64,000 bases of DNA from Stappia sp. MMSF_3263 (GTDB lineage Bacteria; Pseudomonadota; Alphaproteobacteria; Rhizobiales; Stappiaceae), in NCBI RefSeq assembly GCF_030733745.1, contig NZ_JASHIK010000018.1:43826-107825 (forward strand), written 5' to 3'. Each line of letters opens with the position of its first letter. Position 1 is the first letter of the stretch. Under the pieces are notes generated by a model, which saw only the letters and a program-made list of their open reading frames with translations, was not told the DNA's origin and searched no databases. Below, one piece after another: positions 28,905-37,104 of the stretch. The position numbers and the translations under genes were made by a program.

Positions 28905-30115
28905 CGATCCAGCACAACACTTTCCGCTCCGGTCCGGACGAGCGCGGCCATTTCGGCATTTTCGGCGGCCGCTATGTCGCCGAGACCTTGATGCCGCTGA
29001 TCCTCGACCTCGAGCAGGCCTACAAGGACGCCAAGGCGGATCCCGCCTACCAGGCCGAGATCGACGATCTCAACACCCATTATACCGGCCGTCCCTCGCC
29101 GCTCTATTTCGCCGAGCGGCTGACGGAGGAACTGGGCGGTGCGAAGATCTATTTCAAGCGCGACGAGCTCAACCACACCGGCAGCCACAAGATCAACAAC
29201 TGCCTCGGCCAGATCCTGCTGGCCAGGCGCATGGGCAAGACCCGTATCATCGCCGAGACCGGCGCCGGCCAGCATGGCGTCGCGACCGCCACCGTCTGCG
29301 CCCGCTTCGGCCTTCCCTGCGTCGTCTATATGGGTGCCACCGATGTCGAGCGGCAGAAGCCCAACGTCTTCCGCATGAAGCTGCTGGGCGCCGAGATCGT
29401 GCCGGTGACGGCCGGTGCCGGCACGCTCAAGGACGCGATGAACGAGGCGTTGCGCGACTGGGTCACCAACGTCGACGACACCTACTATCTCATCGGCACG
29501 GCCGCCGGCCCCCATCCCTATCCGGAGATGGTGCGCGATTTCCAGGCGGTGATCGGCAAGGAGACGCGCGAGCAGGTGATGGCGGCGGAAGGCCGCCTGC
29601 CGGACGCGATCGTCGCCGCTGTCGGTGGCGGCTCCAACGCCATCGGCCTGTTCCATCCCTTCCTCGACGATCCGCAGGTTGCCATCTACGGCGTCGAGGC
29701 GGGCGGTCGCGGACTGGAGGGCGAGGAGCACTGCGCCTCGCTCAGCGCCGGCAAGCCGGGCGTGCTGCATGGCAACCGCACCTATCTTCTTCAGGACGAC
29801 GACGGCCAGATCCTCGAGGGTCACTCGATCTCGGCCGGTCTCGACTATCCGGGCATCGGCCCGGAGCATTCCTGGCTGAAGGAGACGGGCCGCGTCACCT
29901 ATGTGCCGGCGACCGACGACGAGGCGCTCGAGGCCTTCAAGCTGCTGACACGGGTCGAGGGCATCATTCCGGCGCTGGAGCCGGCCCATGCGCTTGCCCA
30001 TGTGACGAAGCTTGCCCCGACCATGGGCAAGGACCAGGTCATCGTCATGAACCTGTGCGGGCGCGGCGACAAGGACGTCTTCACCGTCGGCAAGATCCTC
30101 GGCTTCGATCTCTGA
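28901..30115 (+). CDS. trpB: Tryptophan synthase beta chain TrpB
   Basis: PLP enzyme that joins indole and serine. 404 residues with the PLP lysine in [11 protein letters not shown], the [11 protein letters not shown] loop and the phosphate-binding GGGSNAIG. It overlaps trpF. The usual next gene, trpA, is not here: trpB is followed by about 220 bp of non-coding DNA and a tRNA. TrpA must be encoded elsewhere or be absent. Confidence 0.97.
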   Translation: MTIQHNTFRSGPDERGHFGIFGGRYVAETLMPLILDLEQAYKDAKADPAYQAEIDDLNTHYTGRPSPLYFAERLTEELGGAKIYFKRDELNHTGSHKINNCLGQILLARRMGKTRIIAETGAGQHGVATATVCARFGLPCVVYMGATDVERQKPNVFRMKLLGAEIVPVTAGAGTLKDAMNEALRDWVTNVDDTYYLIGTAAGPHPYPEMVRDFQAVIGKETREQVMAAEGRLPDAIVAAVGGGSNAIGLFHPFLDDPQVAIYGVEAGGRGLEGEEHCASLSAGKPGVLHGNRTYLLQDDDGQILEGHSISAGLDYPGIGPEHSWLKETGRVTYVPATDDEALEAFKLLTRVEGIIPALEPAHALAHVTKLAPTMGKDQVIVMNLCGRGDKDVFTVGKILGFDL

Positions 30116-30333
30116 GAAGGACCGGCCCGGCCGGTGGCGGCATCCGGCGGTCGCCCTGCGATTGCCGCGCCCCGGAATCGCGGCCGTCATGGTTCTCCCT
30201 GCAGGCCATCCGCTTCGCGGAACCGGCATGCGGGAGCGCCGGCGGGACAAAACCGTTGCCTCGTGGCAGCGGATCGGCTATCCGTTCGCCAGATGCCGCA
30301 ACGCGCGGCCGCTCAGGGCGTTTTACGCCCCAG
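30116..30333. other. Non-coding gap between trpB and tRNA-Arg
   Basis: No trpA start or remnant can be recognised. A GC-rich hairpin (ACCGGCC/GGCCGGT around 30120-30134) follows trpB without a T-tract. Confidence 0.4.
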
Positions 30334-30410
<77 letters not shown>

Positions 30411-30567
30411 CCACTGATCGCCGCCACGGTATCCTGCTCCCGCTCAATCTACGCCACAACACCGCCGTGGATCGGCGTCCCACGACCTGTTTGGATTGGG
30501 AAGCGGAACGGCCGGTTTCGGCTGCTTTGCGATGCAAGTGGAAATGTCGTGGGTAGACGTCGCGCCG

Positions 30568-31086
30568 CTAGTGCTTTGCCAGAATTTTCTGCAGGCTTCC
30601 GGCGGTCGCTCTCAGGTTTTCACTCCACAGAACCAAAAGATCGCGGGTTCTAGGCGCCCCGGTTTCCGGCGGGGCCATCGCCGCCAACTTCATCAGGCGA
30701 TCCGCATTCTCAGCGAGGCGGGAGGCAGTGTCGGCCAAGAGCGCGCTGCCCTCCTCCGGCAAGCAGTCAAGAAGCGCCAATCCAGCGCTCAGTTCAACAA
30801 GGTCAAAACTGGACAACGCCCCGCGCAACAGATTGAGAAACTCCTCCTCCCCGGAGGGCGTCAGCGAGAACAGGGCTTTGCCTGGGCCACGATGACCGGG
30901 CTCGTGGCCTTGCGACGAAATCAGACCCTCTTTGGCCATCTGCTGGAGCGAGTGATACACGGATCCGGAATGTAGCCGGGTCCACATCTGCACCTGCCAG
31001 TCCTCCAGGACCTGGCGGATTGCGTAGCCGTGCAATGCGCCTTTTTCCCTCATCGCGCCGAGTACCAACAATCTCACCACGTTCAT
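30568..31086 (-). CDS. PadR-family transcriptional regulator
   Basis: A 172-residue winged-helix repressor: MNVVRLLVLGAMREKGALHGYAIRQ opening, SGSVYHSLQQMAKEGLI as recognition helix and wing, and a C-terminal helical dimerisation region (PadR type s2-like). It is divergent from the DUF6194 gene across 84 bp that contain two nearly identical 16-bp palindromes, so it very likely represses itself and its neighbour. The inducer is unknown. Confidence 0.9.
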   Translation of the reverse strand: MNVVRLLVLGAMREKGALHGYAIRQVLEDWQVQMWTRLHSGSVYHSLQQMAKEGLISSQGHEPGHRGPGKALFSLTPSGEEEFLNLLRGALSSFDLVELSAGLALLDCLPEEGSALLADTASRLAENADRLMKLAAMAPPETGAPRTRDLLVLWSENLRATAGSLQKILAKH

Positions 31087-31108
31087 GCAATTCTCTCCAA
31101 ATGCGGAC

Positions 31109-31124
31109 TAGCCAAATTTGGCTA
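31109..31124. promoter_or_regulatory. Probable PadR operator 1
   Basis: TAGCCAAATTTGGCTA is a perfect 16-bp palindrome 22 bp upstream of the padR start. It shares all but one base with operator 2. Confidence 0.75.
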
Positions 31125-31140
31125 ATTCGCGTAATACAGG

Positions 31141-31156
31141 TAGCCAAACTTGGCTA
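31141..31156. promoter_or_regulatory. Probable PadR operator 2
   Basis: TAGCCAAACTTGGCTA has one asymmetric base. Its start is exactly 32 bp from that of operator 1, three helical turns, and it ends beside the GGAG ribosome binding site of the DUF6194 gene. Occupancy would block that gene directly. Confidence 0.75.
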
Positions 31157-31170
31157 ATGGAGACCTTAAC

Positions 31171-31593
31171 ATGAGCATGTCGATCGCCGGCATCAGAAAT
31201 TTTCTTGAGACAGCCCTTCCTTCCGTCACCGTCGATGACAGCACAACAGACCTGTTCTTTTTCGCCGGAGAGGCGCGGAAAATTCCTTTCGCAACCATTG
31301 TCACGCATGACAGTCCGTTCGATTCAGCGTCGAACCTGAATCGCGGGGACTTGTTTCGTCTCAATCTGGTTGCCGACAAGGAAACGTTCGAGCACCTGTT
31401 TGGCATTGGCACGCCAAAGGCACTGGACGACGCTGACTTCGATTATCAGGCGCTCGACCGGCTTTTCCCGCATCCGCTCTACGGCAAAATGTGCTGGATC
31501 AGCGTTATCAACCCGGAGACGGTCTGGGAGAGTTGCCAGGACCTTCTTGTCAAGGCCCGCCAGATCCGGGAGCTTCGACCGAACAGCTGGTAG
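31171..31593 (+). CDS. DUF6194-like protein of unknown function
   Basis: A cytosolic protein of about 140 residues. Features are TTDLFFFAGEARKIPFATIVTHDS, the FRLNLVADKETFEHLFG segment and HPLYGKMCWISVINP, a pattern I recognise as the DUF6194 family. The ATG at 31171 has GGAG 9 bp upstream; a TTG at 31150 inside operator 2 is unlikely. No function is known for the family; the PadR control suggests a stress- or ligand-induced role. Confidence 0.75.
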   Translation: MSMSIAGIRNFLETALPSVTVDDSTTDLFFFAGEARKIPFATIVTHDSPFDSASNLNRGDLFRLNLVADKETFEHLFGIGTPKALDDADFDYQALDRLFPHPLYGKMCWISVINPETVWESCQDLLVKARQIRELRPNSW

Positions 31594-31697
31594 CGGCTAC
31601 CGAAGTCGCCGTTGATTCTCCTGGGAAGTGGCGTGCGAAGGTCTGCATCCGTGATATCGCGCGTTGCGTCGGCCGGCCTGTTGCCCTGGCAGTTGCA

Positions 31698-32612
31698 TCA
31701 GCCTGCGCCGCCTTGCCCTTCGAACCTGCCGCGTTCCGCCGCAAGGCCGCTGCCGACGAGATCGAAGAATGCCCGCACCCTGGCGGTGCCCTTCAGGTCC
31801 TCGTGGGTGACAATCCACAATTCACCGGACATTTCGGCCAAGGGTGTTTCCAGGGCGCGAACCAGTTCCGGATCGCCATCGCCGAGATAGCATGGCAGCA
31901 GGGCAAGGCCGATGCCCGCTCGTGTCGCGACAAGCTGGCTGATGAGGCTGTTCGTGCGGAAAACGACGGCGGCCTCGGGCGCGGTCTCACCGATCCAGTC
32001 GGCGGCGAGAATGCCTCTGGCGGTTTCCTCCCAACCGATCACGGAATGACGGGCAAGTTCGGCAGGGCCGGAAAGAGGCCCGCCACGGGAGGCGAGATAG
32101 GTTGGCGAGCCATAGAGTGTCCAGGCAACATCCGAGAGCTTGCGGCCCCACAGGTCGCTTTCTCTCGGCCGGATTGGTCTCAGGGCGATGTCTGCTTCGC
32201 GCCGCGACAGCGACAGGATACGGTTTTCAATGACAAGCTCGACGGTGATGCCCGGATGCTCGCCGCGAAATTCGGCGAGATGCCGGGTCAGCGTCCGGTA
32301 GGCGAGCGTCTCCGAGGACGTGACGCGCAGGCGTCCGGTGAGTCGGTGGTCGCGGCCCGTGATCGCCCGGTCGAGGGCGAGCGCCTCGTCTTCCATCCGT
32401 TCTGCCGTTGTCACCATCAGCGCGCCTGCCGGTGTCGGCTCGTAGCAACCGCCGGCGAGGCGCTCGAACAGCCGCACGCCTAACCTTTCCTCCAGTGCGT
32501 TCAGGCGCCGGAAGACCGTCGAGTGATCGATGCCGAGACCGAGCGCCGCGCCGGCAAGTCCTCTTGCCCGGGCGATGGCAAGCACCACACGGAGGTCGTT
32601 CCAGTTGTCCAT
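31698..32612 (-). CDS. LysR-family transcriptional regulator
   Basis: A 304-residue LysR protein: N-terminal helix-turn-helix (MDNWNDLRVVLAIARARGLAGAA, then DHSTVFRRLNALEERLGVRLFER) and a periplasmic-binding-protein-like effector domain. It is divergent from the glutathione transferase gene and probably regulates the GST-SMR pair (inference from orientation). The effector is unknown. Confidence 0.92.
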   Translation of the reverse strand: MDNWNDLRVVLAIARARGLAGAALGLGIDHSTVFRRLNALEERLGVRLFERLAGGCYEPTPAGALMVTTAERMEDEALALDRAITGRDHRLTGRLRVTSSETLAYRTLTRHLAEFRGEHPGITVELVIENRILSLSRREADIALRPIRPRESDLWGRKLSDVAWTLYGSPTYLASRGGPLSGPAELARHSVIGWEETARGILAADWIGETAPEAAVVFRTNSLISQLVATRAGIGLALLPCYLGDGDPELVRALETPLAEMSGELWIVTHEDLKGTARVRAFFDLVGSGLAAERGRFEGQGGAG

Positions 32613-32743
32613 CTGGCATTGATAGCGGCATATGCGTTTGCAGTCATGCAAACATGATTGGCGAAAACTCAAATTCTATTGCCGGGAAGCCGGGGGTAGC
32701 GTGCCGGAACGCACTCCCTTCCCTTCTGCGAAAGGCATTCGAC

Positions 32744-33526
32744 ATGAGAACTCGTCACTCGACCGGTTCGGGCACGGACGCTCCCGACTCCGTTCCCGAC
32801 CCGCAAGCAGGCGCCGCGACAGGCCGGCTTGCGCGGGGGAAACAGACATCCTTCGAACTGACGCTGGTCAGCCACCCTCTTTGCCCCTACGTGCAGCGCG
32901 CAGCGATTGCCCTGCTTGAGAAGGGCATTCCGTTCCAAAGGGTGATGATCGACCTCGATGACAAGCCGGACTGGTTCGCCGCGCTTTCGCCGCTCGGCAA
33001 GGTGCCGCTCCTGCGGGTGCCCCGACCGGATGGATCGGAGGCCGTCCTCTTCGAGAGCAATGTCATTTGCGAGTATATCGAGGAGACGGGGGCCGGCGTG
33101 AAATTGCACCCGGACGACCCGTTGGAACGCGCCCGACACCGGGCCTGGATGGATTTCGGCTCCGCCATTCTCGCCGATCTGTGGACCCTCGAGACCACGT
33201 CGGACGCGGCCGCGTATGAGACCAAGAGAAAAGCCCTTGTCGGCCGGTTCGCGCGGGTTGAGGAAACGCTTGGCCAGGGCCCCTATTTCGCCGGCGAGGC
33301 CTTTGGCCTGGTCGATGCCGTCTTTGCGCCGGTCTTCCGCTACTTTGACGTTTTCGACCGGATAACGGAGACCGGCATCTTCGACCACACACCGCGGGTG
33401 CGTGCCTGGCGGGCGGCGTTGTCGGCACGCCAAAGCGTGCGCGATGCGGTCGATGCGGATTACCCGGCACGCCTGCGGGAATTCCTGGTGCGGCACGGTG
33501 CCCACATGCTCACGCTTGCAGCATGA
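32744..33526 (+). CDS. Glutathione S-transferase family protein
   Basis: A 260-residue GST with a thioredoxin-fold N-domain (SHPLCPYVQRAAIALLEKG, then LSPLGKVPLLRV and FESNVICEYIEE) and a helical C-domain. The Cys-Pro-Tyr motif in place of a catalytic serine or tyrosine resembles omega/lambda-type GSTs, which favour thiol transfer or dehydroascorbate-type reactions. A variable 35-residue N-terminal extension precedes the fold. The SMR gene follows after 10 bp. Confidence 0.9.
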   Translation: MRTRHSTGSGTDAPDSVPDPQAGAATGRLARGKQTSFELTLVSHPLCPYVQRAAIALLEKGIPFQRVMIDLDDKPDWFAALSPLGKVPLLRVPRPDGSEAVLFESNVICEYIEETGAGVKLHPDDPLERARHRAWMDFGSAILADLWTLETTSDAAAYETKRKALVGRFARVEETLGQGPYFAGEAFGLVDAVFAPVFRYFDVFDRITETGIFDHTPRVRAWRAALSARQSVRDAVDADYPARLREFLVRHGAHMLTLAA

Positions 33527-33536
33527 GGCGCGCATC

Positions 33537-33866
33537 ATGAGCCAGACAGCAGCCTGGACAGCGCTTGTCGTTGCCGGTCTCCTTGATGTCGCCTGGGCGG
33601 TTTCCATGAAATATGCCGAGGGCTACACGCGGCCGGGCTGGAGCCTTGCCTCGCTCGTCTTCCTGGGGCTCTTCGTCTATCTCCTCGGCCGCGCGTTGGA
33701 GGCGTTGCCGGTGGGAACGGCCTATGCCGTCTGGACTGGTATAGGGGCGGCCGGAACCGTGTTCATGGGCGTCCTGCTGTTTGGCGAGACGCTCAATCCC
33801 GCTCGTGTCGGCGGTGTTGTGCTTGTCCTTGCCGGGATTGCGGCGCTCAGGTTGGCACCGGCATAA
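33537..33866 (+). CDS. SMR-family efflux protein (SugE/Gdx-like)
   Basis: A 109-residue protein with four transmembrane helices and the conserved membrane glutamate replaced by aspartate in the first helix (LVVAGLLDVAWAVSMKYAEG). The WAVSMKYAEGYTR signature is closest to the SugE/Gdx branch, whose members export guanidinium. No guanidine riboswitch is seen upstream because the gene is coupled to the GST gene. The Glu-to-Asp replacement at the proton/substrate site is notable and makes the substrate uncertain. Confidence 0.82.
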   Translation: MSQTAAWTALVVAGLLDVAWAVSMKYAEGYTRPGWSLASLVFLGLFVYLLGRALEALPVGTAYAVWTGIGAAGTVFMGVLLFGETLNPARVGGVVLVLAGIAALRLAPA

Positions 33867-33910
33867 CCGCAGAAGCGGAGGACGGTGCCGCTCCTTGTTC
33901 GGGCGTGATC

Positions 33911-33940
33911 CGGTTCCGGTTGCGTGTGCGACCGGAACCG
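33911..33940. repeat. Perfect 10-bp inverted repeat
   Basis: CGGTTCCGGT (33911-33920) and ACCGGAACCG (33931-33940) surround a 10-base spacer, 45 bp after the SMR gene. There is no T-tract. It may end transcription with Rho or be a regulator site. Confidence 0.45.
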
Positions 33941-34059
33941 CCTGTCGGCATACCGCCTTGCAATCGCAGGCCGCAATTCTGTAGAAGCGCTTCTGCGGTC
34001 TGGCTTTCGCCAGTTGCACGGAGATGGGCGGTTGAACACGTGCGGGAGAGCCATTCCTG

Positions 34060-35058
34060 ATGCCGGACGACATCAAGGGTCCGGGACCCATTGCGGTTCG
34101 CACCCGTTTCGGCATCTCGATGCTGCCAGCCATTGTCTACGGCCTCCTGTTGTATCTCCTGATATGGAGCGCACCGGTCGGGGGCGGGGTATCGTTCGTT
34201 ACTGGTCTCTTCCTGCTGCCGATGGGCATCGCGGCCGTGGTGTCCGCTTTCGCCGATCCACGCGCCACGGCCACCGAGTGGCATCATATCCGCAATGGCT
34301 GGTTTGTGATCGTTATCCTGCTCGTGCTCTCGGCCGTGGTCTTGGGCGAGGGGGCGGTCTGCATCGTGATCGCCACGCCGATGCTTGGTGCCGGTTCCGC
34401 CGTCGGGTCGGCCACGACCCTGTGGGTCCTGCGCCGGCTGCGGCGCCCGTCGGCCACGGGTCTCGTGATGGTGCTGCCTCTGCTGGGCCTGCCGGTCGAA
34501 CAGGCCCTTGTGTTCCCGGAAAAGCAGAGTGAGGTCAGGACTGTGATCGAGATTGACGCGCCGGTGAAAACGGTGTGGCGCAACACGATCGAAATCAGGA
34601 ATGTCGAGGCGTCCGAACTCCCCTTCACGTTCAGTCATGGGATCGTCGGCGTCCCGCGCCCGGAAAACGCCAGGCTGGAGGGACGTGGCGCTGGCGCCGT
34701 GCGGCACCTGCGCTGGACGCAGGGCGTGCGATTTCAGGAGGTCGTGACGGCCTGGGAGGAGAACCGCTATCTGGCCTGGGATTTCCGTTTCGGGCCTGAA
34801 GCGATTCCGGCCGCAATCGATGCCCATATCGATGTCGACAGTTCCTACCTGAAACTGGCGACCGGCCAATATCTGCTGGAGCCGCTTCCCGGCGATCGCA
34901 CGCGGTTGACGCTGGCCACGCAGTATCGCATCGCCACTCCGATGAATGCTTATTGCGATTTCTGGGGATGGGTTTTCCTGAGAGACTTCCATGGCGCCGT
35001 CCTGCAGGTGATCCGCGACCGGGCCGAACGGACGGTGCTGGCCGGTAACCGGTCATGA
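34060..35058 (+). CDS. Membrane protein with a C-terminal SRPBCC-like domain
   Basis: 332 residues. The first ~150 residues contain about four hydrophobic helices (for example LPAIVYGLLLYLLIWSAP and FVIVILLVLSAVVLGEG). The C-terminal part (about 165-320, EVRTVIEIDAPVKTVWRNTIE onwards) has the pattern of a START/SRPBCC hydrophobic-ligand domain as in polyketide cyclase-like proteins. I do not recognise a named family. A 12-bp palindrome (AGAAGCGCTTCT, 33983-33994) lies about 65 bp upstream. Confidence 0.7.
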   Translation: MPDDIKGPGPIAVRTRFGISMLPAIVYGLLLYLLIWSAPVGGGVSFVTGLFLLPMGIAAVVSAFADPRATATEWHHIRNGWFVIVILLVLSAVVLGEGAVCIVIATPMLGAGSAVGSATTLWVLRRLRRPSATGLVMVLPLLGLPVEQALVFPEKQSEVRTVIEIDAPVKTVWRNTIEIRNVEASELPFTFSHGIVGVPRPENARLEGRGAGAVRHLRWTQGVRFQEVVTAWEENRYLAWDFRFGPEAIPAAIDAHIDVDSSYLKLATGQYLLEPLPGDRTRLTLATQYRIATPMNAYCDFWGWVFLRDFHGAVLQVIRDRAERTVLAGNRS

Positions 35059-35095
35059 TGACCTGAAGCCTGGTTCGCGTGCCGCAGGTTTCTTT

Positions 35096-35797
35096 TCAGC
35101 TTCCGTCTTTCGCCGCCTCTTTGTGGCGCAATGCTTTAAGCCGGGAAATCAGCGTCCGGGCGCCAAGCAGGATATGCGTCGTCAGGTGCTCCCGGGCGCC
35201 GTCGACATCGCCTTTCCGGCACAGATCGACCAGCATCCGGTGTTCCCGGTTCATCCGCTCGCGGCCGCCGGTCAGACGGATCGGCAAGGGAAAATGCCGA
35301 TAGGCATTGCGGTAGAGCTTGTGCACCAGCTCCAGCGTTCGCGGCCGGTTCGCCGGCGCGTAGAGCGCTGCGTGAAAGCGCCAGTTCAGTTCCGACCAGC
35401 TCTCGTCCCGGGGATCGCCTTCCATCTCGGCCACCAGGGCTTCCGCCCGCGCATAGTCCTGCTCGGAGAGAAGCGGCATCGACTGCTCGAGCAGCCAGGC
35501 TTCCAGCTGAGCGCGGATCTCGTAGGTCTCCTCCAGGTCGTCGATGGAGAGGCCCGAGACCACGGCTCCCTTGTGCGACACCAGGGTCACCAGCCCTTCG
35601 GCCTCCAGCTGGTGCAGTGCCTCGCGCACCGGCACACGGCTGACCCCCAGTTCGGCCGCCAGCTTTTCCTGTCGCAACTGCGTGCCTTCGGGCAAGTCGC
35701 CGCCCAGGATGCGTTCGCGCAGCAGGTCGACGATCTGGGCGCTTGTTGTCTTGCGACGCAGGGTGGCGCCGGTTTCGGAAGGGGTGGTGGATGTCAT
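35096..35797 (-). CDS. GntR-family regulator, FadR/FCD subfamily
   Basis: A 233-residue repressor with an N-terminal winged helix (IVDLLRERILGGDLPEGTQLRQEKLAAELGVSRVPVREAL) and a helical FCD effector domain (YEIRAQLEAWLLEQ; metal-binding histidines in WRFHAALY and REHRMLVDL). The open frame continues 431 codons further but that part is antisense to the asparaginase gene; the ATG at 35797 is right for the family. Two 16-bp operators between it and the divergent asparaginase gene suggest it regulates both. Confidence 0.93.
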   Translation of the reverse strand: MTSTTPSETGATLRRKTTSAQIVDLLRERILGGDLPEGTQLRQEKLAAELGVSRVPVREALHQLEAEGLVTLVSHKGAVVSGLSIDDLEETYEIRAQLEAWLLEQSMPLLSEQDYARAEALVAEMEGDPRDESWSELNWRFHAALYAPANRPRTLELVHKLYRNAYRHFPLPIRLTGGRERMNREHRMLVDLCRKGDVDGAREHLTTHILLGARTLISRLKALRHKEAAKDGS

Positions 35798-35885
35798 CGG
35801 CAGATCGCGTCTCGTGTCCGGTGTCCGTCGGGCAAGGCCTGCCCGCTTGTCTCGTGCCGACAATAGCAGTCTTTCCGGCGTCAAA

Positions 35886-35901
35886 ATATTGTATCCAATT
35901 T
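35886..35901 (+). promoter_or_regulatory. Probable GntR operator, distal copy
   Basis: ATATTGTATCCAATTT, containing the partly symmetric core ATTG-TATC-CAAT, 89 bp upstream of the gntR start. An identical 16-mer occurs in reverse orientation at 35995-36010. Confidence 0.7.
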
Positions 35902-35994
35902 TTATATCGAAGCGGTTGAAACGACTGCGGAAAGCCGCGTGACGAGGAAATTCTGTTGACGGAGCGCGAAACTTCGGCTTCATTGCGTTCACAT

Positions 35995-36010
35995 AAATTG
36001 GATACAATAT
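35995..36010 (-). promoter_or_regulatory. Probable GntR operator, asparaginase-proximal copy
   Basis: AAATTGGATACAATAT is the exact reverse complement of the distal copy, centre to centre 109 bp (about 10.4 helical turns), and lies 15 bp before the first possible start of the asparaginase gene, where it would overlap the promoter or leader. Confidence 0.7.
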
Positions 36011-36025
36011 GCAAAAATCAGAAAA

Positions 36026-37027
36026 ATGCACGAGAGCAACGGAAGCATGATCGTCCTGTCCAACAACGAGGGCGGCTGCGGCATTCCCGCGTCCGCCGGG
36101 ATGCTGGCTGACGGCCGGTCGGCGCTCGACGCGCTCGAGGCGGGCCTGCGCCTGGTCGAAGCGGACGAGAGCGTGCGCACGGTCGGACGCGGCGGTTGGC
36201 CGAACCTGCTCGGCGAAGTAGAGCTTGATGCCTCGGTCATGGACGGAACGACGTTCCGGACCGGCGCCGTGGGCGCCCTCACCGGCTTCCTCCATCCGGT
36301 CAGCATTGCCCGCCAGGTGATGGAGCAGTTGCCGCATGAACTGCTGGTCGGCGAAGGCGCGCGCCGTTTCGCTGCCGAGATCGGTGCAGAGGCCGGCGAC
36401 CTGCTGATGCCGCATGCGGAAAATGCCTGGAAGCGCTGGTTCGCGACCGAAGTCGACGAACCCGATCGCCGCGACTGGCCGAACGTTCCCATGCGCGAGC
36501 TCTGCCGCCAGGCGATCGACCCGGAGTTGGGCCGCGATACCACCGTGTTTCTCGGCCAGGACCGCAACCGCGACATCGCCGCGGCGACAAGCACTTCCGG
36601 TTGGGGCTGGAAATATCCGGGACGTCTCGGCGACAGCCCGATCATCGGGGCCGGATCCTATGCGGACAGCCGCTTTGGCGCCTGTGCCTGTACCGGCGTC
36701 GGCGAGATGAGCATTCGTGCCGGCACCTCGCGCGCCGTCGTCCTCTACATGAAGATGGGCCTTTCCGTGGAGGAGGCCGTCTACGAGGCGGTCGAGGACA
36801 TGCGCCGGCTGGTCGGCGGTCTTGTCGGGCGCGTCACCATTCACGCCATCGACGCCCAGGGAAATCACAAGGTCGTCGCCGTCAACGGGCTGCCGGAGAA
36901 CCACTACTGGCTCTGGTGCGAGGGCGACGCCGCTCCGCGGGCCGAACCGGTGGAGATCGTCGCCATCAGCGAGGATCCGACGCCCAGGCCGACGGCGCAT
37001 GGCCGCTACGAGGTGATGAACCTCTAG
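36026..37027 (+). CDS. Ntn-hydrolase asparaginase, N4-(beta-N-acetylglucosaminyl)-L-asparaginase-like
   Basis: A 333-residue member of the type 2 asparaginase/glycosylasparaginase family, which self-cleaves to expose an N-terminal threonine. Landmarks are GGWPNLLGEVELDAS, LLVGEGARRFA, the processing site GRDT-TVFLG, AATSTSGWGWKYPGR and GDSPIIGAGSYAD, closely following lysosomal glycosylasparaginase. Substrate could be glycosyl-asparagine, isoaspartyl peptide or asparagine. The second ATG (36047) has a better ribosome binding site (GGAAG), so the protein may start at MIVLSNNEGG. Regulated by the divergent GntR gene (inference); the binding protein follows 77 bp later. Confidence 0.85.
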   Translation: MHESNGSMIVLSNNEGGCGIPASAGMLADGRSALDALEAGLRLVEADESVRTVGRGGWPNLLGEVELDASVMDGTTFRTGAVGALTGFLHPVSIARQVMEQLPHELLVGEGARRFAAEIGAEAGDLLMPHAENAWKRWFATEVDEPDRRDWPNVPMRELCRQAIDPELGRDTTVFLGQDRNRDIAAATSTSGWGWKYPGRLGDSPIIGAGSYADSRFGACACTGVGEMSIRAGTSRAVVLYMKMGLSVEEAVYEAVEDMRRLVGGLVGRVTIHAIDAQGNHKVVAVNGLPENHYWLWCEGDAAPRAEPVEIVAISEDPTPRPTAHGRYEVMNL

Positions 37028-37104
37028 CGCTTCCTCTCCACTGCCGGGAGGACGCGTCCGGCCTTTCCCCAAGCTGAAGACAAAACTCAACCGGAGGACA
37101 TGGA

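Noticed and set aside
30116..30333. Remnant of trpA after trpB
   Set aside because: No trpA start motif or homologous fragments could be found in any frame.
35798..37090. 431-codon upstream extension of the GntR open frame
   Set aside because: It is antisense to the asparaginase gene and includes the operator region; the GntR start at 35797 fits the family length.
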